From Chitinophaga pinensis (GTDB taxonomy: Bacteria; Bacteroidota; Bacteroidia; Chitinophagales; Chitinophagaceae), in assembly GCA_945876095.1 (NCBI GenBank), contig CAMCMP010000027.1, positions 1 through 39,566 on the forward strand: DNA of 39,566 bases, written 5' to 3'. The first letter of the stretch is position 1. Every line of letters starts with the position of its first letter. Position numbers and translations under genes: made by a program. The notes beneath the pieces were generated by a model that worked only from the letters and a program-made list of their open reading frames with translations, ran no database searches and was not told where the DNA came from. Positions 25,746 through 33,706 of this stretch are shown one piece after another.

Positions 25746-26777
25746 TTATTTTTTTACCGAAGAATCCCTTATTATCAAATCAGCTCTAAGTACAATGGTA
25801 TTGGTCGTTTTGATGTTAGTTGTTCCTTTCAGGTGATTAATTAAACTTAGTGCAGCGGCCTCTCCTACATGATAGCCAGAATAGTTAATGGTGGTAAGAT
25901 TGGGTTCAATTACTTTACTGATAGGGTCATTGTTAAAGCCTGCAAAAGCAATGTCATTTGGTATAACCACACCGGCAGACTTGAGACGAATCATGCAGTG
26001 AACGGCAGCAGTGTCATTGGCGGAGAATACACCATTTGGGCGTTTGTCCGCTTGTAAGCTCAAAATATAATCGGCGGCCGAATAACCCGCTTCTTCATCC
26101 AGTTTGCTAGTGTAAATAAGGGCTTCATCAAAAATGATATTATGATCTTTTAGCGCAGCTTTATATCCCTGCAACCTTTCAGCATATACATTGCGTAGAA
26201 GATTTCCTGCAAGATGCATAATTCGGGTACAGCCATTGTCCAGCAAGTGTTTAGTAGTTTCATAAGCGGCTTTATAATTATCAATCAGTATGCTCGTGCT
26301 TTCATTATTTTGGGAAGTACGGTCAAAAAAAACTACTGGAATATTTTTCTTAAAAAAGGGAATTAAGTGGTCTATATTTATAGAATCATAAGCCAACGAG
26401 ATAAGCAGACCGTCAACCCTTTTATTAAACATGGTATGAGCGTTAAAAACTTCCTTTTCAACTTTTTCCAGCGATTGACTGATAATGAGATTGTAACCTT
26501 CTTTATATGAAACATCCTCCATGCCAGCAAGTACACTTGCAACAAAATAGCTATTAAGTCTAGGCACAATTACCCCAATTGTATTGGTCTTCTTAGTGCG
26601 CAAACTACTGGCGAAGGAATTGGATCTATACCCCATCTCCTTGGCAGTATCAATTATTTCCTTTCGGGTGTGTTTGTTAATTGTGGGGTGATTTCTAAGG
26701 CCTCGGCTTACAGTAGCTGCAGATAACTTTAAAGATTTTGCAATATCATATATAGTTACATCCTTTTCATATTTCAT
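25746..26777 (-). CDS. LacI family transcriptional regulator
   Basis: About 343 residues. The helix-turn-helix is at residues 8-51 (TIYDIAKSLKLSAATVSRGL, ending at MGYR), followed by the hinge-helix region SFASSLR (54-60) and a periplasmic-binding-protein-like sensor domain to the end. I chose the ATG at 26777; the longer frame from 26810 would use TTG, adds an unrelated tail and overlaps a palindrome. It sits between the GH67 operon and susC, next to three of the four CGGTTA operators, so it is the natural candidate to bind them. The effector is unknown; a xylo-oligosaccharide, xylose or glucuronate derivative is plausible. A site at 26836 could also serve its own promoter. Confidence 0.92.
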   Translation of the reverse strand: MKYEKDVTIYDIAKSLKLSAATVSRGLRNHPTINKHTRKEIIDTAKEMGYRSNSFASSLRTKKTNTIGVIVPRLNSYFVASVLAGMEDVSYKEGYNLIISQSLEKVEKEVFNAHTMFNKRVDGLLISLAYDSINIDHLIPFFKKNIPVVFFDRTSQNNESTSILIDNYKAAYETTKHLLDNGCTRIMHLAGNLLRNVYAERLQGYKAALKDHNIIFDEALIYTSKLDEEAGYSAADYILSLQADKRPNGVFSANDTAAVHCMIRLKSAGVVIPNDIAFAGFNNDPISKVIEPNLTTINYSGYHVGEAAALSLINHLKGTTNIKTTNTIVLRADLIIRDSSVKK

Positions 26778-27163
26778 AATCTTCCTGTCGTTTAGCAAAT
26801 ATAATTGCAATTATGAAAAAAGAAAAATTTATTTTTGTAATCGGTTACAAATTAGTAAAATTTCCCTATTTTTGATTTAGTGTTTTATTTTATGATAGTG
26901 CTTTGCTAATATTTATGAATAAATTTAATCGATATTATTTCCAGTTCTACCTATTTAGTTTGGCAATGTCTTCATTTAAATTTGTAGTGTTTTTAAACCT
27001 TCATTCAATATTTAATCCCACAAATTTTTATTGCATTAAAAATATCTTTTCTTTTTTCAAAGAAATTCAAAAGAAACGATTAACGCTTGTTAACAAGTAT
27101 TTATTCGCTTCAGCATTTAATCATTTCCATTTTTTTTCACTTTAATTGCCAAAAAAAAACGTT
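26778..27163. other. Divergent lacI-susC control region
   Basis: A 386-bp gap that carries the palindrome ATAATTGCAATTAT (26801-26814), the operator at 26836-26849 and the -7 box at 26867-26874. It ends in a long A/T-rich leader of about 280 bp before the susC ATG at 27164. An 80-codon frame from 26903 is hydrophobic/Phe-rich, lacks a family match and appears spurious. Confidence 0.65.
26831..26896 (+). promoter_or_regulatory. Operator-promoter block upstream of susC
   Basis: The operator TGTAATCGGTTACA (26836-26849) is the best palindrome of the four sites. A perfect -7 box TATTTTTG (26867-26874, consensus TAnnTTTG) follows 17 bases later. The whole 66-bp block matches 3491-3556 at 57 of 66 bases. 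No TTTG -33 box is found at the usual distance; the operator overlaps that place. Transcription would start near 26880, leaving a long 5' leader before the susC start at 27164. Confidence 0.75.
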
Positions 27164-30100
27164 ATGAAAAAGAAAGTAAATTCGAAAGGGCTTTTCAAAA
27201 AGAGCTGGATCTATCTCAAACCAGTCTTTTTAAGTATAGTATTGATGCTTCAACTTTTATTGTTTTCAAATAAACTGTCCGCACAAAACATTTCGGTTAA
27301 GGGACAAGTTACATACCAGGATGGTCTTCCCGTACCAGGGGCTTCTGTAATGGTTAAAGGCAGTACTGTTGGAACCATAGCCGATGACAAAGGTAATTTC
27401 CAGATTTCGGTATCTTCAAAAGGCACCCTTATTATTTCTGCTTTAGGAAACAATAATAGGGAAGTGAAAGTAGGAGGGAAAACAACTATTATCGTATCAC
27501 TTACCCCCATCAATAATGCACTCGATGAAGTTGTTGTAGTTGGATACGGCACTCAAAAGAAGAGAGATATAACAGGATCTATTGTTTCCATTAAAGAAAG
27601 TGTGTTGGATGAAGTACCTGCAATCAATCTTACTATGGCGCTTCAAGGTCGAGCTGCAGGGGTTGATATTGTAAGAACAGGGGTGAGGCCTGGTTCCAGT
27701 GGTCAAATTCGTATTCGTGGCAATCGGAGTTTATCTGGTTCCAATGATGCTTTAATTATAGTGGATGGATTTCCATTCGGGGGTAGTATCAATGACTTAA
27801 ATGTGGATGATATTGCCAATATCGATATCTTAAAGGATGCATCTGCTACTGCTATTTGGGGATCTGCGGGCTCTAATGGAGTTGTTATAGTAACCACTAA
27901 AAGAGGTAAAATCGGCAAATCAGTAATTAGCTTTAATACTACTTTAGGTTCAACGGCTCCAATAGATCAATTCCCGGTTTTTAATGGGAAAGATTATAAA
28001 GCATTTAAAGATGAATCGAAATATGGTGCTGCCAGTGCAACATCCCCTACCATATTTACTCCCGCTGAGTTATTAGGGGATGGTGCGGGTGTTAGTACTA
28101 ATTGGCAAGATTTTCTTTATAAAAAGGGGTTGATAACCACACAGGACTTAAGTGTTTCTGGCGGAAATGACCAAACCCAGTATGGCATTGGTGCCAGTTA
28201 TCTAAATCAGGAAGGTATTATGCCTCTTGTTGGATTTGAGCGGTTCTCTTTAAGAGCAACGATTGATCAAAAAATTGGAAAAAGAATTAAGATAGGTTTA
28301 AATACCATGAATTCTCTAGGATATACTGATGGTGATGGTTTGAACCCAGTGTACAATACTTTGTCTTTGAGTCCTCTTGTTTCTCCATATAATTCAGATG
28401 GTACTGTAAATATTCAGCCAATGATTGGTCATCAGGATGTAGGTGCTAGATTAAGTCCATTAACCTTAACCAATCCAAATTCATCCCTTGATAGAAGAAG
28501 AAGGCTTAGAACCTATAATACTTTATACGGGGAGCTGCAATTGGCAGAGGGGTTAAAATATAAACTAAATGTTCAATTGGATATGAGGCAGGATAATTAT
28601 GGTACCTACCGCGGATCTAATACCATTCTTACCAGTAGTTCCAGTACTCCCTTCAGCTCAAACACTGCTTCAATAGCTGATGGAGAATCTTGGAATTATT
28701 CAATTAATCATCAGATGACCTATGATAAGACTATTGCGGCCAAGCATAGGATTAACTTAATTGCCTTGTATGTAATTACAGAAGATGAATCAAAAAGCTC
28801 AAGTTTTAGTGGTACAGGTATACCGGCAGATTATGTGCAGAATACTAATTTTGCGCAGGTAGCAAGTTCAATTTTAGCAGGAAATGGAAGTTACAACCGA
28901 AGTGGCTTACTTTCTTATATGGGTCGATTGAATTATACTTTTAATGATAAATATAACCTTACCGCAACTTTCAGAAGGGATGGATCATCGCGCTTAGCAG
29001 CGGGTAATAAATGGTTTAATTATCCTGCGTTGGCAGCTAGCTGGAATGCCTCTCAAGAATCATTTCTTAAGAATTCATCTTGGCTTTCCAATCTAAAAAT
29101 GAGAGTGGGATGGGGTATTTCATCAAGTCAATCTGTGCCACCTTACACTACTTTGGGAGGACTTAGTAGTGTAAATTATAATTTTGGCGCAACCGTTAAT
29201 ACAACTGGATACTATGTTAGTAGTTTGCCTAATCCTGCTTTAAAGTGGGAAAGTACTTCGGTAAATAATTTCGGTATAGATTTTGCGATTTTAAAAAATC
29301 GAATTTCAGGTTCAATAGATATTTATAAAGCTAGTACAAAAGATATATTAGTAAATAAGGCCTTGCCAATAAGCAACGGCGCTAATTTTATTACTACGAA
29401 TGCTGCCAACACAGAAAGCCATGGTGTTGAAGTGATATTAAGTACTATAAACCTTGATACCAAAAGTGGTTTTAAATGGACAACAGATATTAACTGGAGT
29501 TTTAACAGGGAAAAAATCATGGCACTTGAAGAACCAGGTAAATTGAAAGATATAGGTAATGGTTGGTTTGTAGGCCAGCCCATCAATGTTATTTACGATT
29601 TCAAAAAGGTAGGTATATGGCAGACTTCAGATGCAGCTACAATTGCTTTATATGGAGCTCCACAGCTAGCAGGCCGTATTCGTGTTGAAGATCTTAATAA
29701 GGATAATAAAATTGATGCCAATGACATGCAGGTAATTGGAAGTGCCCAACCAGACTGGATTGGAGGCATAACCAATCGATTTTCTTTTAAAAATTTCGAT
29801 TTAACTGCTGTTGCTTTTGCTAGAGTTGGGGGCACTGCAATTGCAAACTATTTACAATCTAACAATGGCGGATCAGGTGGATATGGCTTTTTTGGTCAGG
29901 GAAGGGTAAATCAGTGGAAGGTAAATTATTGGACAGCAACTAATCCTACTAATGAGTTTCCACAACCAACAGGTCAATCTCCTAATGATAATTACACCTC
30001 TACTCTAGGGTATTACGACGGCTCTTTCATCAGAATTAGAAGCATTAGCTTTGGTTATTTAATAAGTAAAAAACTTTTAGCTAAATCGGGTATTAACTCG

Positions 30101-30310
30101 GCAAGGGTTTTCGTTTCTATTTCTAATCCGATGATAGTATATTCTCCAATGGTTAGAGATGGATATGCAATTGATCCAGAGGGAACAAGCACCGGGAGTT
30201 CTTTGGCTCCTCAGGGTGGTGGTACAGCTGTGCCCTCTCGAGGTATTCAAATTAGCTTAAATACACCTCCAACAAGGGAAATTATTTTTGGTATTAATAT
30301 GAAATTCTAA
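27164..30310 (+). CDS. SusC/RagA family TonB-dependent outer-membrane transporter
   Basis: 1048 residues from the ATG at 27164; the longer frame from 27146 begins with TTG. A signal peptide ends near SNKLSAQ. A carboxypeptidase-regulatory-like domain follows (about 40-120), then the TonB box DEVVVVGYG (about 120-128). Next come the plug domain with IRIRGNRSL and the VDGFPFGG motif (about 180-205), and a 22-strand-type barrel ending in a terminal aromatic (NMKF). It imports oligosaccharides bound by its SusD partner across the outer membrane with energy from TonB. SusD follows after 29 bp. From the locus, the likely cargo is (glucurono)xylo-oligosaccharides. Confidence 0.95.
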   Translation: MKKKVNSKGLFKKSWIYLKPVFLSIVLMLQLLLFSNKLSAQNISVKGQVTYQDGLPVPGASVMVKGSTVGTIADDKGNFQISVSSKGTLIISALGNNNREVKVGGKTTIIVSLTPINNALDEVVVVGYGTQKKRDITGSIVSIKESVLDEVPAINLTMALQGRAAGVDIVRTGVRPGSSGQIRIRGNRSLSGSNDALIIVDGFPFGGSINDLNVDDIANIDILKDASATAIWGSAGSNGVVIVTTKRGKIGKSVISFNTTLGSTAPIDQFPVFNGKDYKAFKDESKYGAASATSPTIFTPAELLGDGAGVSTNWQDFLYKKGLITTQDLSVSGGNDQTQYGIGASYLNQEGIMPLVGFERFSLRATIDQKIGKRIKIGLNTMNSLGYTDGDGLNPVYNTLSLSPLVSPYNSDGTVNIQPMIGHQDVGARLSPLTLTNPNSSLDRRRRLRTYNTLYGELQLAEGLKYKLNVQLDMRQDNYGTYRGSNTILTSSSSTPFSSNTASIADGESWNYSINHQMTYDKTIAAKHRINLIALYVITEDESKSSSFSGTGIPADYVQNTNFAQVASSILAGNGSYNRSGLLSYMGRLNYTFNDKYNLTATFRRDGSSRLAAGNKWFNYPALAASWNASQESFLKNSSWLSNLKMRVGWGISSSQSVPPYTTLGGLSSVNYNFGATVNTTGYYVSSLPNPALKWESTSVNNFGIDFAILKNRISGSIDIYKASTKDILVNKALPISNGANFITTNAANTESHGVEVILSTINLDTKSGFKWTTDINWSFNREKIMALEEPGKLKDIGNGWFVGQPINVIYDFKKVGIWQTSDAATIALYGAPQLAGRIRVEDLNKDNKIDANDMQVIGSAQPDWIGGITNRFSFKNFDLTAVAFARVGGTAIANYLQSNNGGSGGYGFFGQGRVNQWKVNYWTATNPTNEFPQPTGQSPNDNYTSTLGYYDGSFIRIRSISFGYLISKKLLAKSGINSARVFVSISNPMIVYSPMVRDGYAIDPEGTSTGSSLAPQGGGTAVPSRGIQISLNTPPTREIIFGINMKF

Positions 30311-30336
30311 AAATTCTAAAAATTCTAAAAATTCGA
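30302..30336 (+). repeat. Short tandem repeat at the susC-susD junction
   Basis: Four nearly identical 9-base units (AAAAATTCT, the last ending in G) span the susC stop codon and most of the gap to susD. The array could vary in copy number by slippage and so change the spacing or ribosome-binding context of susD. Confidence 0.7.
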
Positions 30337-30339
30337 AAA

Positions 30340-32154
30340 ATGAAAATTATAAATAAAATATCATGGTCGGTTTTGATCAGCTGCATGCTGTTCTTAACTT
30401 CAGGTTGCAATAAAATCCTGGACGAGCAAAATAAGTCAAATATTTTACCGGATTATTTTAAAACACCGGGAGGGGTAGATGCAGCTGTAGTAGGTGCATA
30501 TTCGAATATGCGTAATTGGTATGGCGCAGAGGGGATGTGTTATAACACCATGATTGGTACTGATGAGCATCTTTCTGGATTTGGAACAAGTGGTAACTTT
30601 CACACCTATACTTTGCAATCTAGCGATCAAACTATACAAGCAATTTGGGATTGGTCATATCGGTCAATCAACAATTGTAATGGTGTATTAGAATTTGCGC
30701 CATTGGCAGGAATCTCTGTAGCAGACCAACTTAAATTGTCAAGCGAAGCCAAATTTTTAAGGGCTTATTATTATTTCATGTTGGTACAAACTTTTGGTGA
30801 TGTAAGTCTTAGTACCAAATTTGCAACAAGTCCCTCAACCGCTGCTGTTCGTAGTCCAATTGCAAAGGTGTATGATTTAATTGTACAGGATCTCATTGAT
30901 GCAATTGCGGGATTACCTGCAAAGTCTTCACCTACTCCAGGAAGAGCTTCAAAAGGGGCTGCCAAATTCCTGCTTTCAAAAGTATATTTAACAAGGGGCT
31001 GGACCGCTGCTGCTAAGGCATCAGATTTTACAGATGCTTACGCTACTGCTAATGATTTAATTACTAATAAGGGGACTTATGGAAATGGTGGTGGCACCTT
31101 AGACCTTTGGCAAGATTTTGCAGATGTATTTAAGGAAGGCAATGAATATGGTAAAGAAGTATTGTTTGTAGTAGATAGAAATTCAGATCCAAAGGGAGCT
31201 GAAACTACCGGCTACGGTACAGGTGGCCCCGGTGGAAAATTTAATGGTTCAAATTTTTACCAACGTCCTAACTATCCCGTATTTAACACCAATTTAAATG
31301 TGGGTATTACGGGTGCACCAACAGTTAATGCCAATCCGTTGGATCGGGATCTTGCAAATGGCCGTCCATGGGGCAGGGTGCGTCCTTCAAACTATGTGTT
31401 AAACACAGCTTTTGCAGATAAATTAACTGATACAAGATATGGCAAAACCTTTCAAACCTTCTACCTATTTAACCGCCCTGGCCCTCTTACCACCGGCGCA
31501 GCTGTATCTATTACAGTTACAAGGGCTGCTGACTTTAACAATCCAATGGGTGGATTGAGCACATATTCTTGGGTAAAAGGGGTTGATACAGCCTTGAAAT
31601 TTTGGGGTTCCAATACGATAACTGAGGCTGACAGAAGGGCTACAAAGGCCTATTTGATGCTTCCTAATCAATATGATGTTAATATGTATCCTTCAATGAA
31701 AAAGCATGATGACATTACAAGACTTCATACAAATGATGCTTCTGACAGGCCATTTATCTTAATGCGTTTTTCAGAGGTTTATCTTATAGCTGCTGAAGCT
31801 GCCTTAAAAGCAGGCAATTCTGCCGATGCAGCTAACATGATAAATGTACTAAGGACTCGTGCGGCATTTAACCCTGCCAATAGCTCAGCGCAAAAAACTG
31901 CTGCTGCTGCTGCAATGCAAATTTCACCGGGTACGGTTACACTTGATTTTATATTGGATGAACGTACAAGAGAATTGTTTGGAGAATGGATGCGCTGGTA
32001 TGATTTGGTTCGTACAAAATCATTGGGTGCAAGGCTTACAATGTATAATCCTATTGCTAATTTTAAACCAGAATTTATGTTACGGCCCATACCTCAAAGC
32101 CAAATTGACTTAGTTACTACTGGACCAAAATATCCTCAGAATCCAGGGTATTAA
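30340..32154 (+). CDS. SusD/RagB family nutrient-binding lipoprotein
   Basis: 604-residue outer-membrane lipoprotein. The lipobox LTSGC gives Cys23. The SusD N-terminal domain with tetratricopeptide-like helices is evident (AKFLRAYYYFMLVQTFGDV near 130-150). The C-terminal RagB/SusD domain contains FILMRFSEVYLIAAEAA and LDFILDERTRELFGEWMRWYDLVR (split here by family convention), and the end RPIPQSQID is typical. It binds the glycan at the cell surface and caps the SusC barrel. It is followed by a strong terminator, so SusCD may be expressed well above the downstream genes. Confidence 0.95.
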   Translation: MKIINKISWSVLISCMLFLTSGCNKILDEQNKSNILPDYFKTPGGVDAAVVGAYSNMRNWYGAEGMCYNTMIGTDEHLSGFGTSGNFHTYTLQSSDQTIQAIWDWSYRSINNCNGVLEFAPLAGISVADQLKLSSEAKFLRAYYYFMLVQTFGDVSLSTKFATSPSTAAVRSPIAKVYDLIVQDLIDAIAGLPAKSSPTPGRASKGAAKFLLSKVYLTRGWTAAAKASDFTDAYATANDLITNKGTYGNGGGTLDLWQDFADVFKEGNEYGKEVLFVVDRNSDPKGAETTGYGTGGPGGKFNGSNFYQRPNYPVFNTNLNVGITGAPTVNANPLDRDLANGRPWGRVRPSNYVLNTAFADKLTDTRYGKTFQTFYLFNRPGPLTTGAAVSITVTRAADFNNPMGGLSTYSWVKGVDTALKFWGSNTITEADRRATKAYLMLPNQYDVNMYPSMKKHDDITRLHTNDASDRPFILMRFSEVYLIAAEAALKAGNSADAANMINVLRTRAAFNPANSSAQKTAAAAAMQISPGTVTLDFILDERTRELFGEWMRWYDLVRTKSLGARLTMYNPIANFKPEFMLRPIPQSQIDLVTTGPKYPQNPGY

Positions 32155-32173
32155 AATAGTTGATTTTATTTTT

Positions 32174-32208
32174 AACCGGTGAGGAGATTATTCTCCTCCC
32201 CGGTTTTT
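32174..32208 (+). terminator. Rho-independent terminator after susD
   Basis: Arms AACCGGTGAGGAGA (32174-32187) and TCTCCTCCCCGGTT (32192-32205) form a 14-bp stem with one mismatch and a 4-base loop, followed by TTTTT. It lies 20 bp after the susD stop and would reduce read-through into the haloperoxidase-like gene. Confidence 0.88.
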
Positions 32209-32230
32209 AATAGTTTGAATACCTTAGCAT

Positions 32231-33679
32231 ATGAAATGGAGTTTTTGCTTGCTGTTATTTGGGCTTTTTTATTCTGGAAATAAGGCTATAAAAACAGTAA
32301 ATGAGCCTTTTGGAAAAGAAAATATCGCTTATCAATGGGCTGAAATTGCATTGCAAGTGACTGGTAATAATACAGACCTGTTCAGGCCTAGGCCTACCAT
32401 TACTTCACGATTTCTAGGCTTGACTTGGACAGCTGTTTTTGATGCATGGTCAAGATATGATTCCATTGCCCATCCTGTTTATTTAAAGAATGTAGGCAGG
32501 CGTCCTGAAAAGGAACAAACGTTTCATAATAAAGAAATAGCGGTAAGTTATGCTGCATTTCGAACGATGCTGCAATATTATTCTCATGATTCTATATTGC
32601 TTATCAGTAAAATGAAATCCTTAGGCTATGACCCTTCTGACAATTCAAACGACCCCTCAACAGCTATAGGGATTGGGAATCTTGCAGCCCAATCTGTTAT
32701 TGATGCACGTTTTAATGATGGCGCTAATCAAAGTGGTAATGTCGGAGGGGTAATTTTGGATCCCTATTCCGACTATACAGGATATGTACCTTACAAATGT
32801 TCTGATTCACTGGTTAATTTAATTCACTGGCAACCAAAATATTTTTCGGATGGAAAAGGAGGGAGATTTGCACCTGCTTGTCTTACTCCTTTTTGGAACA
32901 AAGTGGCTCCTCTGTTTCTTGATTCGGCTAGTCAATTTCGGCCAGCGCCACCACCTGTATTTGGCTCTCAGCAATTAAAAAATGAATTAAAAGAGGTGGT
33001 TAATCTGCAGGCTCATTTAACTAACCAACAAAAGGCTTTAGTTGAATTTATGCGCGATGGCCCTAAATCTGTGCAACAAGCAGGGCATTGGTTGTTTTTT
33101 GCACAAAATGTATCTGAAAGGGACAAACATAGTTTGGATGAAGATGTGAAAATGTATTTCTTAGTAGGAGCTGCTGCTATGGATGCATTTATTGCCTGTT
33201 GGGATTCAAAAATGTTTTATGATTATGCCCGGCCTTTTGCTTTAATACATGCGTATTATAATAATCAACTTATTAAAGGATGGGGAGGGCCAGATAAAGG
33301 AATGACAACCTTAAAAGGACAAGATTGGAGACCTTATTCTCCTGAAACTTTTGTTTGTCCACCATTTCCAAGTTATGTATCAGGTCATAGTACTGTAAGT
33401 GCCGCCTGTGCAGAAATATTGAAATTATTTACAGGGAAAGACTATTTTGGTATTGAAGTTAAACGTATTCCAGGCGCAATGACAGAGCCTAATCATAAGG
33501 GGGTTGAGGTAAAGTTGAAGTTTCCAACATTTACTCAAACAGCTAATATGGCCGGAATTTCAAGGGTACTTGGTGGATACCACATTCAAAGTGAAAATCT
33601 GGAAGGATTGAAATTGGGAAGAAGTGTTGCAAAAGTTGTTTGGAAAAAATACTTGACACATGTTGGAAAAAAAATTTAG
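32231..33679 (+). CDS. Vanadium-dependent haloperoxidase / PAP2-like protein
   Basis: 482-residue exported protein (signal peptide in the first about 20 residues). The three PAP2/vanadium-haloperoxidase active-site blocks are present: K327-x6-R334-P335 (KMFYDYARP), SGH at 384-386 within PPFPSYVSGHS, and S444-R445 with H451 (SRVLGGYHIQSE). The last acidic position is Glu455 rather than the more usual Asp. Proteins of this shape bind phosphate or vanadate and act either as phosphatases or as halide/organic peroxidases; sequence alone does not decide. It follows susD by 76 bp with a terminator between, and precedes the FG-GAP protein by 27 bp. Confidence 0.85.
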   Translation: MKWSFCLLLFGLFYSGNKAIKTVNEPFGKENIAYQWAEIALQVTGNNTDLFRPRPTITSRFLGLTWTAVFDAWSRYDSIAHPVYLKNVGRRPEKEQTFHNKEIAVSYAAFRTMLQYYSHDSILLISKMKSLGYDPSDNSNDPSTAIGIGNLAAQSVIDARFNDGANQSGNVGGVILDPYSDYTGYVPYKCSDSLVNLIHWQPKYFSDGKGGRFAPACLTPFWNKVAPLFLDSASQFRPAPPPVFGSQQLKNELKEVVNLQAHLTNQQKALVEFMRDGPKSVQQAGHWLFFAQNVSERDKHSLDEDVKMYFLVGAAAMDAFIACWDSKMFYDYARPFALIHAYYNNQLIKGWGGPDKGMTTLKGQDWRPYSPETFVCPPFPSYVSGHSTVSAACAEILKLFTGKDYFGIEVKRIPGAMTEPNHKGVEVKLKFPTFTQTANMAGISRVLGGYHIQSENLEGLKLGRSVAKVVWKKYLTHVGKKI

Positions 33680-33706
33680 ATTCGGCAGTAATTAAAACGA
33701 TAAACA

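Noticed and set aside
26903..27145. 80-codon frame between the regulator and susC
   Set aside because: Phe/Leu-rich translation typical of A/T-rich leader DNA, no family match, and it runs up to the susC leader.
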